A DNA stretch of 64,000 bases from positions 1 to 64,000 of the IMG/VR virus record IMGVR_UViG_3300018063_000004; one strand, given 5' to 3'. A program made the position numbers and the translations under genes. The notes beneath the pieces are model-generated. The model had not been told where the DNA came from. It made no database searches and saw only the letters and a list, made by a program, of their open reading frames with translations. Of the stretch, positions 54,509-64,000 are shown in pieces; the stretch's first letter is position 1, and the number at the start of each line of letters is the position of its first letter. This DNA is from a virus.

Positions 54509-54958
54509 TCAATGCTCCCGGATATACGCGTTGTACACGACGCTCGACGCCGGCCCGACCGGCGTTTCATAGACGAGTCCATTGGCGCCCGTCGCCGGCG
54601 TGAGGATCTCCCGCCCGGGAACCGCCGTCCAGCGGAAGGAATTCCGTTGATGCGTCGGTTCGTCAATCATTTCGCTGTTCGCCGTGATCGTCGGATTGAC
54701 GGTGTGATTCTCGCCAGCGTCGAACTCGGTCTGGAACTCGGCATCGTCGATCCGTCGAGGCGTTGTGGCGGTCGACGTGCCGGCGGTCGTGCAACGTCGG
54801 ACGCGCGCGCGGAACATGTTATCGGCGGGCGAGGCATCGCAGCCAAACATGAGATCCCACAGCTCGAGGCGCCGGGCCCGTGTGGCATCGGCGATCGTAT
54901 TCCCGACAATCAACGTATTGTCGGCCGTGCGTCGCATCGGAACGTGAAAGTCTGACAT
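54509..54958 (-). CDS. Hypothetical tail-region protein
   Basis: 149 residues, ATG at 54958 with AAGGAGG upstream. N-terminal basic part, then ELWDLMFGCDASPADNMFRA and strand-rich end (LTPATGANGLVYETPVG). Probably virion-associated, adjacent to the large tail protein. No family recognised. Confidence 0.5.
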   Translation of the reverse strand: MSDFHVPMRRTADNTLIVGNTIADATRARRLELWDLMFGCDASPADNMFRARVRRCTTAGTSTATTPRRIDDAEFQTEFDAGENHTVNPTITANSEMIDEPTHQRNSFRWTAVPGREILTPATGANGLVYETPVGPASSVVYNAYIREH

Positions 54959-54972
54959 GACAGCCCTCCTTT

Positions 54973-57900
54973 TTAGGCTTCAAGCATCGGCGAGGACGCG
55001 GACGCCGCGGCCATGCCGGCAGTGAACGGCCGCGCTGCGCGCTGGACGTTGAACGTCCATTCAGGCAACCGCGGCATCGGATGCGGTGTGCGATCGATAA
55101 ATTGCAAGAGCGCCGGCGGCAGACCGATCGAGGCCTGCGCGGCGCCGCGTGACATCGACGGCACGGTCCGCTGCATCCGTGCCCGAGCGTTGACCGTCAC
55201 CGTGGTCGAGCTGCCGGCAAGCAGCCCAAAACTCCAGGTATCGCCGGCCTGACCTGTGCCCTTGGTGATGAGGAAGTCCACGAACCGTTGCATGTCGTAG
55301 GCTTCGAGATACACCGACCAGGTCTCGAGGTCCAGCTCATGCCGGAACAATCGCGCCGCGTGATTCGTCCAGCCGATCGAGCTGACGCCGCCATAGTGAG
55401 TCAAGAGCAGATTCTGTCCAAGCTCGAGATTCGATCCGGAGAGCGGCATCCGGAATTTGATCAGCCGCGGCGGATTGAGCGATCGCGCGAGCCGGCGCGT
55501 GATGATATCGGTTGCGACGCCAGGCGCGCGCACCATGAAGAATTCGAGCACGTCGGCGATCTTTTCCTCACCGAGTTCCTCCGCCGCGGCTTCATTGAAC
55601 ATTTCATCTTCGTGTTCCCATCCCTTCTGGCCCCTCGTCACCTTCACCTTCACCGGTTGACCAGGGATCGGAAAGACTAATCCGCCAGACGGAAGAAAGT
55701 GCATCGTCAGCTCTGACGACGCGCCAGGTCCGGCTTCGACCGTGACCGGCTCGGTATAGTCCTGACCGAAACGATAGGACACTCGATTGAATTGCTCCTC
55801 GATTTCATCAGTAATGTCGAACTCGCCGCCGACGATGTCGAGCACGTCGAAGATCGGCACGCCGGCCGTCAACGCGGCCACGGTCTCATCGATCATGGAG
55901 ACCATCCACTGACATTTCCGATTGAAGCCGCCATCCACATCGAAACTCACGTTGAACCGCGCGAGCAGATCGCGGGCGCCGAGGCGTTCCCCGTCATTGC
56001 CGACGATGAAGGCGCCCACATAGCCGCCAGACACGCGCGCTTGGCCGATCGTTTTCGCTGCCGCAAAACTCGTCTCGTCGATGAGTTTGACTTCGGCATC
56101 ATCTGCAAAGCGTGGCGTCGACAGCCAGGCGCCAGCGTCATAGTTCTGGAGCACGAAGTTTTGCAAACAATGAAGATATTGATCGAGGCCATCCGCGATG
56201 AGCGTGCCGGTGCCATTCCCGACCGTCTCGATCCCGCGAAAGTTGACGGTCAGCGTTTTCTCGCCCGACGCGATCTCGTCACCCTTCGAGTCTTTTTTGA
56301 GGTAGAGCAACGTGTAGCGTCGGCCGTTGAAGTCGCGATACGTCGTGCCGAAGATCGCCGTCCAGCCAGGAAAGCCCGGAATCAGATAGTCGGCGCCGCT
56401 GTCGGCTGTCGAATCCTGTTCTCGGACGCCGTCCAGATACCAGCTTGTGATTGGCTTCGTGCCCTGTCCGGCATGGCCGCAGATCACACACTCGTGGTAG
56501 TCAGTGCCATTGATACGTCGGAGGCCCGTAGAAATGACCGGGACCAGTCCGTGGCCCGTATCTATTTTGATCGTGGAGTTTGGCGTGCCTGGATCTCCAG
56601 ATACCACGGTCTGATTGGTCGCCGGCGGATGCGAATCGGTTTTCTCGACATCGATCTCGGTCCGCGTCGGCGCCGGCGTGCCGCCAGGCCCGCCTTGCGG
56701 TCCGGCGCCGTCCCGATAGCGTTCCTCGTTGCCGGCCAACGCCGCGTTCGCCGAGTCGAGCAGGTTGAGGTTCGTGGTCCCACCAGGCGCGCGGCCGTAG
56801 ATCCGATAGTGATGCGCGCCCGGCACGCTGTTCCAGTCGAGCTGGACGTAGCGCGAGACACTCGCCTGACTGGCGCTTGGCGCGTTCGTGACGGTCACAT
56901 AGGCCGCGTCCGTCTCGCCTGCATGATCGGCGCGTTTGGCAAACTGATTCCATTGGTCGTGGCGGTTATCGAGCGCCGTGACGCCGTAGGTGTAGGTCGA
57001 GGTCCCGGCGGCGCCGACGACGACCGCGGTCAAGTTTTGCGGCTTGTTGAGACCGACAGATGCCGGCGTGCCGGAATCTCCTGGCACGACGATGTCGTGT
57101 TCGTTCCGATCGGAGAGTTCGCCATAGATGAACGGCACGGCGAGCGAGTCCTGGCCCTTGCCGGCAATCGTCTCCGGCGCGTTCGGGAAATCATCATGCG
57201 TGAACACGCGCTGCGGAATCTGATCTTTTTTGTTCGCGGATTCAAACCGCACCGCGAGCGTATCGCGCCCGGAGAACTCAAACGCCAGCTCGGATTCGAT
57301 CGCATAGCCGCGAACGAGGCCTCGCGCCACGGTGCGCGGGGTGAGCAACGCGCGGCGATCCTTGTCAGGAATGGCCCGCACGACGGCCGGCCGATTGATA
57401 AATGTTTTTGTGGCCGTCAGCCCGAGGAGGCCGCGGAATTTGCGGTCCACGTCGCTGGCGCGCCAGCCGAAGGTGAGCCCTTCAAATTGACCGAAACGAT
57501 CCGAGAGCGCACGCCGGACCGGGTGCCAGCGCGTGACGCGATCCTCTTTGTAACCGCCAAAATAGGTCGCCGGATCCGGGAGCGTGACTTTCGACATGAG
57601 ATGGAGCGCGCCCGCACGATCGGTGAACTCGGCCCACGCGAGACCTATTTGGGTTTCGGCGACGCCTCCCGGTCCAGGCGGCGTCGGACCGCTACTGAAG
57701 GTGACTTCGCCTTCCGCCGGTCCACCGAGCACTTCGAGCAGAATGTTCTTGATCGTGAGCGTGCTGCCGCCCGTGCCGACCTTCCCGCCGAACTCGAGCG
57801 CCGCAAAAGCGGCCGCAGACAGCGGCGCTTCCTGATAGGACTTGTCCGCGCGGTTCGTCGACGCGTCGGAGTCCCCAGTAAAGGCGTTGAAGTTGAACGA

Positions 57901-59166
57901 CGATTCCTGAGCCCCGATCACAATCTTGTGCTGATTGCCGTTGCTGGTCGCATTCATGTAGCAACGCACGTGATAGACCAGATCGCTCGCATTGGCGAGC
58001 GACGCGTGTCGGTAGGTGGTCGCCTCGCCGAGCACGCTCTCTGAGACGCTCGCAACGTTGTCTCTCGGAATCTCCGCCACATTCGCAAACGCACCTGCTG
58101 GACTGAATTGATCGAACGCGCCTTGGCCGGTGACGGGGAAGGGATACACACGAACAAACGTCGGAATGTGGGCTAACGCCGCATCTGCGCCGGTGCCGAG
58201 ATCCCAGATCACGTCATCGTAATTAATCTCACGGTTGCAGGACGGACCGGCGCCGACCTGGCCGCACCTAACGACGTCCGGCATCGTAAACGAGCTGCTG
58301 TTGTGAAACTTCTCGAGCGCGATGCCTTGCACGGTTCCGAGTTCTCTGAAATGCACGTCCTCGCCGCTTGCTGTCTGAGTCGTGCAACCGAGAGTTTTAA
58401 TCATGGAATGAAGAGGGAACGTATCGACGGTCCATCCCCCTCCATTCGCCAGGGACAAATTCACCGAGTCGAGCAAATTAATGTCATATCCGCTGACCAT
58501 CGCCGCGATTTTATCGAACTCGAATGTGCCGCTCGGTGGAGTCAATCTGGCAGCATTGGTCGGCTCGCTACCGGGGGGAGGACACCCTGGTGCAATTGAG
58601 ACTGAGTTCAGGTCGGCGAAAATTGATTCGTTCGCTTCACTGGTAAAGCCGACCACGAGAGCCGGGCTTGCGAGACCGTTCGTTCCCACGTCATACACAT
58701 CGATCGTTCCGCGAATCCGGAACTCGTTGTCTGTGCCGGCTGTCCGCAAGCCGTGAATCCGAAAATCTGCGTAATACCATCGGCCAAGAGAGGTCGATCC
58801 CTGATAGGCGGATGGCGGCGAGAACCCGCCCGATCCGTTCCTGCGGAGCGCGCCGGTTGTATTCATTTCCAGGCGCAGTTCTGGCACGCCGGAGAATACG
58901 CCCACGTGAAAATCGGTCACGCTTGGGAACGTGATCGGCTGAAAACAGATACGGGCCCGGAGGTCGAACAGCTCGCTGGCGTTCAGTGTCAACGCGGCGA
59001 GGTTCACGTTGACGCCTCCATTGACGGTCGGCGTCGTGATCTTTCCGTTGTAGCGCCAGTTCCCAGAACGCGCCAACGCGGCATCATTGATGAGGCTGCC
59101 GCCGAACATGGCGACCCCTGATTGATCGCCGGCCTCCGCGCCCCAAATACCTCGGACTCTCGCCAT
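54973..59166 (-). CDS. Large tail tip / baseplate hub protein
   Basis: 1397 residues, ATG at 59166. The first 200 residues form a lectin-like beta sandwich (FRIRGTIDVYDVGTNG and others). The middle is hub-like (about 560-1180, including FEFSGRDTLAVRFES and fibronectin-like TYTYGVTALDNRHDQW). About 950-965 has a Cys pair (HECVICGHAGQG). The C-terminal part (about 1180-1397) resembles a baseplate wall. Gene order after the tape measure and Dit-like proteins, and its size, support a tail tip protein that contacts the host receptor. Confidence 0.65.
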   Translation of the reverse strand: MARVRGIWGAEAGDQSGVAMFGGSLINDAALARSGNWRYNGKITTPTVNGGVNVNLAALTLNASELFDLRARICFQPITFPSVTDFHVGVFSGVPELRLEMNTTGALRRNGSGGFSPPSAYQGSTSLGRWYYADFRIHGLRTAGTDNEFRIRGTIDVYDVGTNGLASPALVVGFTSEANESIFADLNSVSIAPGCPPPGSEPTNAARLTPPSGTFEFDKIAAMVSGYDINLLDSVNLSLANGGGWTVDTFPLHSMIKTLGCTTQTASGEDVHFRELGTVQGIALEKFHNSSSFTMPDVVRCGQVGAGPSCNREINYDDVIWDLGTGADAALAHIPTFVRVYPFPVTGQGAFDQFSPAGAFANVAEIPRDNVASVSESVLGEATTYRHASLANASDLVYHVRCYMNATSNGNQHKIVIGAQESSFNFNAFTGDSDASTNRADKSYQEAPLSAAAFAALEFGGKVGTGGSTLTIKNILLEVLGGPAEGEVTFSSGPTPPGPGGVAETQIGLAWAEFTDRAGALHLMSKVTLPDPATYFGGYKEDRVTRWHPVRRALSDRFGQFEGLTFGWRASDVDRKFRGLLGLTATKTFINRPAVVRAIPDKDRRALLTPRTVARGLVRGYAIESELAFEFSGRDTLAVRFESANKKDQIPQRVFTHDDFPNAPETIAGKGQDSLAVPFIYGELSDRNEHDIVVPGDSGTPASVGLNKPQNLTAVVVGAAGTSTYTYGVTALDNRHDQWNQFAKRADHAGETDAAYVTVTNAPSASQASVSRYVQLDWNSVPGAHHYRIYGRAPGGTTNLNLLDSANAALAGNEERYRDGAGPQGGPGGTPAPTRTEIDVEKTDSHPPATNQTVVSGDPGTPNSTIKIDTGHGLVPVISTGLRRINGTDYHECVICGHAGQGTKPITSWYLDGVREQDSTADSGADYLIPGFPGWTAIFGTTYRDFNGRRYTLLYLKKDSKGDEIASGEKTLTVNFRGIETVGNGTGTLIADGLDQYLHCLQNFVLQNYDAGAWLSTPRFADDAEVKLIDETSFAAAKTIGQARVSGGYVGAFIVGNDGERLGARDLLARFNVSFDVDGGFNRKCQWMVSMIDETVAALTAGVPIFDVLDIVGGEFDITDEIEEQFNRVSYRFGQDYTEPVTVEAGPGASSELTMHFLPSGGLVFPIPGQPVKVKVTRGQKGWEHEDEMFNEAAAEELGEEKIADVLEFFMVRAPGVATDIITRRLARSLNPPRLIKFRMPLSGSNLELGQNLLLTHYGGVSSIGWTNHAARLFRHELDLETWSVYLEAYDMQRFVDFLITKGTGQAGDTWSFGLLAGSSTTVTVNARARMQRTVPSMSRGAAQASIGLPPALLQFIDRTPHPMPRLPEWTFNVQRAARPFTAGMAAASASSPMLEA

Positions 59167-59169
59167 AGG

Positions 59170-59976
59170 TCAGACCGCGCTCGGTGTCGGTTTCAAGCCG
59201 CGACTGATTTCTTCAAAAAGAAACGGCAGCGTGTTCCGATCGAGAAAGACGTAGGTTCTGGTTTGTTTCGGATCGATCAACCGCCCGAACCAGGCGTCGT
59301 TCTTCGCCGGATCCGGCACAGCCAGGAACCCGAGGCCTCGGCCGAACGCCCCGCGGCGCAACGAGAGAAAGTCATTGGCGCCTGCGTCCGTCGTGTCGAT
59401 TTCGCCGCGGAAGTTCCGCATCTTCGTGCCAAAGCTGTAAATCGTTGAGACACCGTAATCGGTTCGATGCTCAATGTGCGGATGATCTTCTTCGTCCTCT
59501 GCGCCCCAGATCACGTTATGCACGAGCGTGCGCTTCGTGCCGAGGATGATGATCTCGCCAAGCGCGCAGATCACCGGATTCGTGCCGACGACGACCAGCC
59601 GCCAGAAGCGGAACGTTCTCGAACCGATGCCCGTCAGGTCCAGAAACGGATTCACCGGGAACCCGTCCTCGTGATAGGCGGGAATCGTGAAAGCTTGATC
59701 GATGGTCGGCGCGCCCCAGGAGTCCGTCGCGTTCCCTTGCCAGCGCACGTTGAGACCGGCCTGGAAATTGTGATGAATCAGGGCGACGACGTCGACCTGT
59801 TTGGCCGTCGTGAAATCGAACACCCAATTACCAGTCGGCGTCGTGAGTTTTGCCGGTTTGGCCGGATTGAGATCGATGAGATTCGTCGCCGGATAGGCGG
59901 CATCGGCCGCGCTTGCGACAATCGTGGCTGTTGCCGCGATATTGTCCGTCGTCCGGCCATAGATCAATGTCGCCAT
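59170..59976 (-). CDS. Distal tail protein (Dit-like)
   Basis: 268 residues, ATG at 59976, one base after the tape measure stop. Beta-rich with WVFDFTTAKQVDVVALIHHN, LIDPKQTRTYVFLDRNTLPF near the end. Size, and position between tape measure and tip protein, fit a Dit ring that joins tube and tip. No diagnostic motif was used. Confidence 0.6.
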   Translation of the reverse strand: MATLIYGRTTDNIAATATIVASAADAAYPATNLIDLNPAKPAKLTTPTGNWVFDFTTAKQVDVVALIHHNFQAGLNVRWQGNATDSWGAPTIDQAFTIPAYHEDGFPVNPFLDLTGIGSRTFRFWRLVVVGTNPVICALGEIIILGTKRTLVHNVIWGAEDEEDHPHIEHRTDYGVSTIYSFGTKMRNFRGEIDTTDAGANDFLSLRRGAFGRGLGFLAVPDPAKNDAWFGRLIDPKQTRTYVFLDRNTLPFLFEEISRGLKPTPSAV

Positions 59977-59977
59977 C

Positions 59978-62900
59978 TCAGCGGACTCCCAGTGCCTTCT
60001 GTGATCGCGTCAGGATTTGATCCCGGTTCGTTTCGAGCGCCTCGAGATAAATCGGAATGCCGCGCCGGAGGAACCAGCTTTCGAAATTGTCTACGTCGAT
60101 CGCCTGGACGTTGAAGTTGACGACGGACGGTCCGCCGGCGCCGCCGCCTTGCTGACCGCCGATCCCGAGCGAGCTGAAGATGTCCTTGAAGAACCGTTGC
60201 GGTCCGCCCACTTCGGCCTCGCCGCCTTCGCCGAACCAGGTCAACGTCGGTCTGTTCGCAAAGATCCCGTGTTGCGCGCCTGGAGGCGGCTCACCGTTCC
60301 CATTCGGCGGAGGCGTGAGATCAGGCAAGGGAGGGATATCCCAATTGATCTCCACGTCGATCGGTGGAATGTCGATATTCTCAAAGGCGTCAGCGATTTG
60401 CCCGGCAGATTGCAACGCGTCGTTCGCTAGGAGATCAAACTGTTTACCGAACGGGCCCACGATCCCGCCACGTCGGATCCATTCTTGAATTGTCCTAGAA
60501 ATCGTCTCGGTGAGTTTCTCGCCGCCGGCCTCGCCAGCTTCCTTGAACGTCACCTCGCCAAGTTCAGTAACGTGTGTGCCCGTGTCCTCGATCGCTAAAC
60601 TGATCTGCTCGAACCCTGTGAGAATAGGATCGAGCCCGGCCGGCGCGGACTCGCCCACGGCGGCAATCTGTTGTTCGAGATCCATCAGACTCTTATTGAG
60701 CAGCGCGATTTGTGCCAGCGTGCGTGCCTCGATCACGCCCATTTCGCCGGGCAACGTGATGATCCCGCCCTTGCCGGATCCGGTGTGACGTTGAAGAACG
60801 CGGGCCTGTTCTGGCGCTTCATTGGCAAGGCTCTCTATGAGTTTTTGCCGTTCAGCAGCCACGCCGGCCAATTGCGTCGAGAGTTCATCGAGCCGCGCGG
60901 TGCGCGCGGTATCGGCCTCCAATTCCACGTGCGCCGATTGGTCAACGATCGCGGCCATGTCGATCTGCTTCTGTTTGGCCGCGTCGATCGCCGCGGCCAG
61001 CGGTGCAAAGGCGGCGGCGACGGCCTCCGGCCCTTGTTTCGAGGCCGCCCAAAACTGTTGAACATCTGCCAACGCTTGCTGTTCGGATTTGCCCGTGGCG
61101 AGATAGGCATCCCGCACGGCAATCACATCCTTCTTCCACTGTTCGTTCCCGGCTTCGGCGCGCTGTTGCGCTGTGAGCGTGGAGTCGATCTGTTCTCGGA
61201 TTTCATCCACGGCGAGGCGGCCGGCTTTTTCTTTTTTGCCGGCGCCGAACAATCCGCCGATCACGCCAGACAGGCCGCCGATCAGTGCGCCGACCGCCGT
61301 GCCGATGCCTGGCACGATTGAGCCGATCAACGCTCCTGTGGCCGCCCCGCTCAATCCGCCGCCAACGGTGCCCGCCGTCTTGCCAAACTTCGAGCCCAGA
61401 AAGGTGCCGAGACCGAAACCAGCGCCGCCGGCGGCCGCGCCGCCAAGGAGTCCTGAGACCGCAATGCCGCCGAGTGATCCAAGCCCGCCGGCGGCGCCGC
61501 CTCCGCCGGCCCCGGTCACGGTCGCCGCGCCAGGCAAGGCTCCCGTGCCAAGCGTCGGAATGGCCAAGCCCGCGCCGCCCCCGCCGCCGAGCCCCGGGAT
61601 CCCCCCTTTCAGGATGTCACCGAGGCCTCCGGTGATCCCGGCTTTGCCGCCCGTGATCGCGCCGAGGATCCGGTTCAGGCCGAACTTGATGAAATCGTTT
61701 GCGATGTCGTTGAAGATGTTCAACAGCGAGGCCTTGATCGATTTCCAGATATCGACGAAGCCTTCCTGGAAGCCCTTCGCGCCAATCAGCATTTGCGCAA
61801 AACTGCCCTCGATGGCGGTTTCGAGATTCTTGAGGCTCGACACGACACCAGGCACGACTTGCGTTTGCCAAAAACTTGGGATCTCGCCGTTCGCCGCGTT
61901 GATCGCATCCTTCGCTTTCTTGAAGGCCTCTTTGATCTGCGCGGGTGTCGCCTCGCCAGACGCGCGGATGATCTCGTAATTCCGGACGGCCGCGTCGGCC
62001 GTGTCCTGCAATTCCTTCCGCGTCGAAATGCCGAAGGCTTTGAAGGCGCCTGAGAGCTGCGCCGTCTGTAACTCCGCTTTCATCATTTCCGGCGTGATCA
62101 TTTGAATCCCGGCGAACACGCTCGGATCGAAGGCGCGCGTCGCGTTGCGCTCCCACTCGGCGATGTCATCGATCATCGGGTTCATCGTGCGCCGCGCGGT
62201 TTCGAGTGCCGCGGTCGCCAGATCGACGCCGACGCCGGAGAGCTTCGCCGCCTTCGCGAGCGCCTCGTATTCCGGCCAGAGCGCCCGCACGACGAGTGTC
62301 ACGTCCGCGCCTTCGATCCGGGCCCGTTCGACGAGCGTGTTCAGTTCCTTCAGCCTGGCCTGCACGCCAGGCAGCGTGACGATGCCGAGCTGTTCGAGGG
62401 CGTCGCGTTGCTTCTGAATTTCCGCCGCGTATTCCTCGGCCGATTTCTTGCCGGCCTTTTGCGTTTCGCCGAGTTCCTTCGATTTCTTCTCGAGGAACGT
62501 CGTTGCCTCGGCCGAGAGGTTCAGGCTTTTCGGTAGTTCGATCCCCGCTTCCTTGTATTCATTGAACTTCTGGATGAGGTCTGGTAGCGCGAGGCCGGTC
62601 GCGCCAATCTCTCGCGCGACGCGGTTTTGCGTTTCGGCCAGGGTTGTATTCACCAGCGCTCGGTTCTGCGCGACGGTGAACATAATTTTTTCGTCCTCGA
62701 GCGCAATCCGCCGGCGGATGGCTTCATCGGCGGAAATCTTGCCGGACCGCTCAAGAATGTTGATCTCGGCGGCCTTTTGCAGAATCGTGCGGCCCGCCTC
62801 GTTGTTATATTTCTGCGTCTCGAGGGTGACAAACGCGATCGCGTCCGCATACTCGATATGTTTGCCAGCGCCGAGCGAGATCGCGCGATTGATCACGTCC

Positions 62901-64000
62901 TGGACGGCGCCAGCCGTTTCGGCGGCCACACGCGCATCCGCCTGTGCCTGTTTCCAGGACACCAACGCCACGGCGCCGGCGATCGCGACGGCGCTCACGC
63001 CAAGAAAGGCCAGGCGGAGCGCGCCCAGACTGGTGATGAAGCCTGCCGAGGAAGTCGCCGCGGTCCGGAAATTCGCCCCCAGACCGACGAGTGATCCCGT
63101 GAATAATTGGATGACGCTGCCCACATTGAGCAACGCGAGCGCCTTCATGTGCGTGGCCACACCGCCGATCACGCCGCCCAATCCAGTGAGGCTCGGAATC
63201 CCCAGCGCGGCCGCGGCCCGCATGGCGACCAGCGGCCCAACCAGCGCGCCGACGGCAATCCCGGCCGGCACGAGCACGGGCGCCAATGCGCCGACGCCTT
63301 GCACAAATGGGGTGAGGACCGTGAGCACGGCGCCGAGCACGGGCTGCAGGCCTTTCCCGATCTGTTGCTGTGCGATCGTGACTTGACTGCTGAATTGGGC
63401 TTGCGCGCCGGCGGCCGTTTTCAACAAGCGTTCGGTATCGCCGAGCTGTGGATTCGTTTCCTTGAGGATCCCGTTGAACAGCGCCTGCCGCACGCCGGCG
63501 TCGGTCGTCGCGCGCGAGAGGTCCTGTGCGGAGAAGCCGGCCTCCGTCAAAATGATCGACAGGTTTTTCGTGACGCCGGCGTTGTCCACCAGGATCGAAT
63601 TCCCGTTCTTGATCCCTTCTGTGGCGCTCACAATGGCCTGGCCGAAGTCGAGCGAGCCCTGCCGACCGAACGCCGCCGAATCCTTAAACCGATCCATCAG
63701 CACGATCGCTTGATCGAGCCCGAAGCCCGCGGCGAGGAGATTCTTGAGGCCGGAGGCCGCTTCCCCGACGTTGAGCAAGCCATCCGAGGCCAGGCGTTTG
63801 GCCGCGTCCTGTGCCAGACCAGCGTCCTGGCTGAAGGCCCTGGCGACGCTCGACAGGCCGATCAGGCCCGCGTCCAGGCGGTTCGCTTCCACGATCGAGG
63901 ACTTGAAGGCGCCGACGAGGCCGCGCCCGACCCGTTCGGCGAGCACACCGAGGGCCACGCCGGCGGCCGTGGACGCGACGCCAGTTCCTCGGATGCCTTT
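59978..64000 (-). CDS. Tape measure protein (5' end beyond the window)
   Basis: At least 1341 residues; the frame is open through 64000, so the true start lies off the edge. The first ATG/GTG in the window is GTG 63958, but upstream codons read KGIRGTGVASTAAG, consistent with coding. It has the long alpha-helical layout of tape measure proteins with several membrane-like Gly/Ala segments (about 880-990, GGLGSLGGIAVSGLLGG) and coiled coils. NEQWKKDVIAVRDAY near residue 970 is duplicated at 21653-21952. It sets tail length and may help DNA enter the cell. Confidence 0.85.
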   Translation of the reverse strand, partial: KGIRGTGVASTAAGVALGVLAERVGRGLVGAFKSSIVEANRLDAGLIGLSSVARAFSQDAGLAQDAAKRLASDGLLNVGEAASGLKNLLAAGFGLDQAIVLMDRFKDSAAFGRQGSLDFGQAIVSATEGIKNGNSILVDNAGVTKNLSIILTEAGFSAQDLSRATTDAGVRQALFNGILKETNPQLGDTERLLKTAAGAQAQFSSQVTIAQQQIGKGLQPVLGAVLTVLTPFVQGVGALAPVLVPAGIAVGALVGPLVAMRAAAALGIPSLTGLGGVIGGVATHMKALALLNVGSVIQLFTGSLVGLGANFRTAATSSAGFITSLGALRLAFLGVSAVAIAGAVALVSWKQAQADARVAAETAGAVQDVINRAISLGAGKHIEYADAIAFVTLETQKYNNEAGRTILQKAAEINILERSGKISADEAIRRRIALEDEKIMFTVAQNRALVNTTLAETQNRVAREIGATGLALPDLIQKFNEYKEAGIELPKSLNLSAEATTFLEKKSKELGETQKAGKKSAEEYAAEIQKQRDALEQLGIVTLPGVQARLKELNTLVERARIEGADVTLVVRALWPEYEALAKAAKLSGVGVDLATAALETARRTMNPMIDDIAEWERNATRAFDPSVFAGIQMITPEMMKAELQTAQLSGAFKAFGISTRKELQDTADAAVRNYEIIRASGEATPAQIKEAFKKAKDAINAANGEIPSFWQTQVVPGVVSSLKNLETAIEGSFAQMLIGAKGFQEGFVDIWKSIKASLLNIFNDIANDFIKFGLNRILGAITGGKAGITGGLGDILKGGIPGLGGGGGAGLAIPTLGTGALPGAATVTGAGGGGAAGGLGSLGGIAVSGLLGGAAAGGAGFGLGTFLGSKFGKTAGTVGGGLSGAATGALIGSIVPGIGTAVGALIGGLSGVIGGLFGAGKKEKAGRLAVDEIREQIDSTLTAQQRAEAGNEQWKKDVIAVRDAYLATGKSEQQALADVQQFWAASKQGPEAVAAAFAPLAAAIDAAKQKQIDMAAIVDQSAHVELEADTARTARLDELSTQLAGVAAERQKLIESLANEAPEQARVLQRHTGSGKGGIITLPGEMGVIEARTLAQIALLNKSLMDLEQQIAAVGESAPAGLDPILTGFEQISLAIEDTGTHVTELGEVTFKEAGEAGGEKLTETISRTIQEWIRRGGIVGPFGKQFDLLANDALQSAGQIADAFENIDIPPIDVEINWDIPPLPDLTPPPNGNGEPPPGAQHGIFANRPTLTWFGEGGEAEVGGPQRFFKDIFSSLGIGGQQGGGAGGPSVVNFNVQAIDVDNFESWFLRRGIPIYLEALETNRDQILTRSQKALGVR
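61103..61147. repeat. 45-bp repeat partner of 21788-21832
   Basis: Matches 43 of 45 bases with 21788-21832. Read on the minus strand in the tape measure frame as NEQWKKDVIAVRDAY. Confidence 0.9.

Noticed and set aside
55792-58044. 750-codon plus-strand ORF
   Set aside because: Arg- and Asp-rich product without domains, antisense to the tail tip gene whose frame has coherent beta domains; GC-rich codon bias creates such shadows.

Overview
This window looks like most of the genome of a GC-rich temperate siphovirus; I see no bacterial chromosomal genes. The supporting genes are a large terminase, a portal, a fused protease/capsid protein, a MuF-type head protein, a major tail protein, a tail chaperone with a programmed frameshift, a very long tape measure protein, an endolysin, a RecT module, and an integrase with a repressor. 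No contractile-sheath gene is visible. Nearly all genes lie on the minus strand, tightly packed with ATGA/GTGA overlaps and GGAGG-type ribosome binding sites. The host is not identifiable. Signal peptides, lipoboxes and an MmpS-like lipoprotein hint at a high-GC Gram-negative-like host, possibly Acidobacteriota (inference, weak).

Layout, read leftward on the minus strand. The tape measure gene enters at the right edge. After it come the distal tail genes (60.0-54.0 kb), a lysis and surface block (53.7-49.0 kb), an isolated plus-strand lipoprotein gene (48.7 kb) and early small genes (48.5-43.3 kb). Then come a candidate attP and a plus-strand integrase and repressor (43.2-41.1 kb) facing Cro-like and Xis-like genes (40.9-40.3 kb). 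Recombination and replication genes follow (40.2-31.4 kb: RecT, HNH, Cas4/RecB-like nuclease, SbcC-like ATPase, initiator with internal iterons, HerA-like ATPase). Next are DNA modification and accessory genes (30.9-27.0 kb: ParB-methyltransferase, acyl carrier protein, broken methyltransferase) and small genes with a small-terminase candidate (26.9-21.4 kb). A tRNA-Gly-like gene and a cold-shock gene follow (21.4-21.1 kb). Last is the packaging, head and tail-start module (21.0-0 kb). The left edge stops just after the tail chaperone, which normally precedes the tape measure gene. The two ends are therefore neighbours in virion gene order, and the window is a circularly permuted cut of one phage genome with a short missing piece.

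Unusual regulation is visible. A hairpin with a minus-strand T tract, preceded by GGAGGACCC, sits directly before the capsid start codon and in a second copy before the major tail gene, where a plus-strand homing-endonuclease-like gene has been inserted. A 13-bp near-palindrome (CCTTGCNGCAAGG) occurs at four gene-start regions, including the repressor/Cro region. Five CCTACG repeats in paired spacing follow the integrase. Several beta-rich, virion-like proteins carry export signals, including two adjacent paralogues of 195 residues inside the head module.
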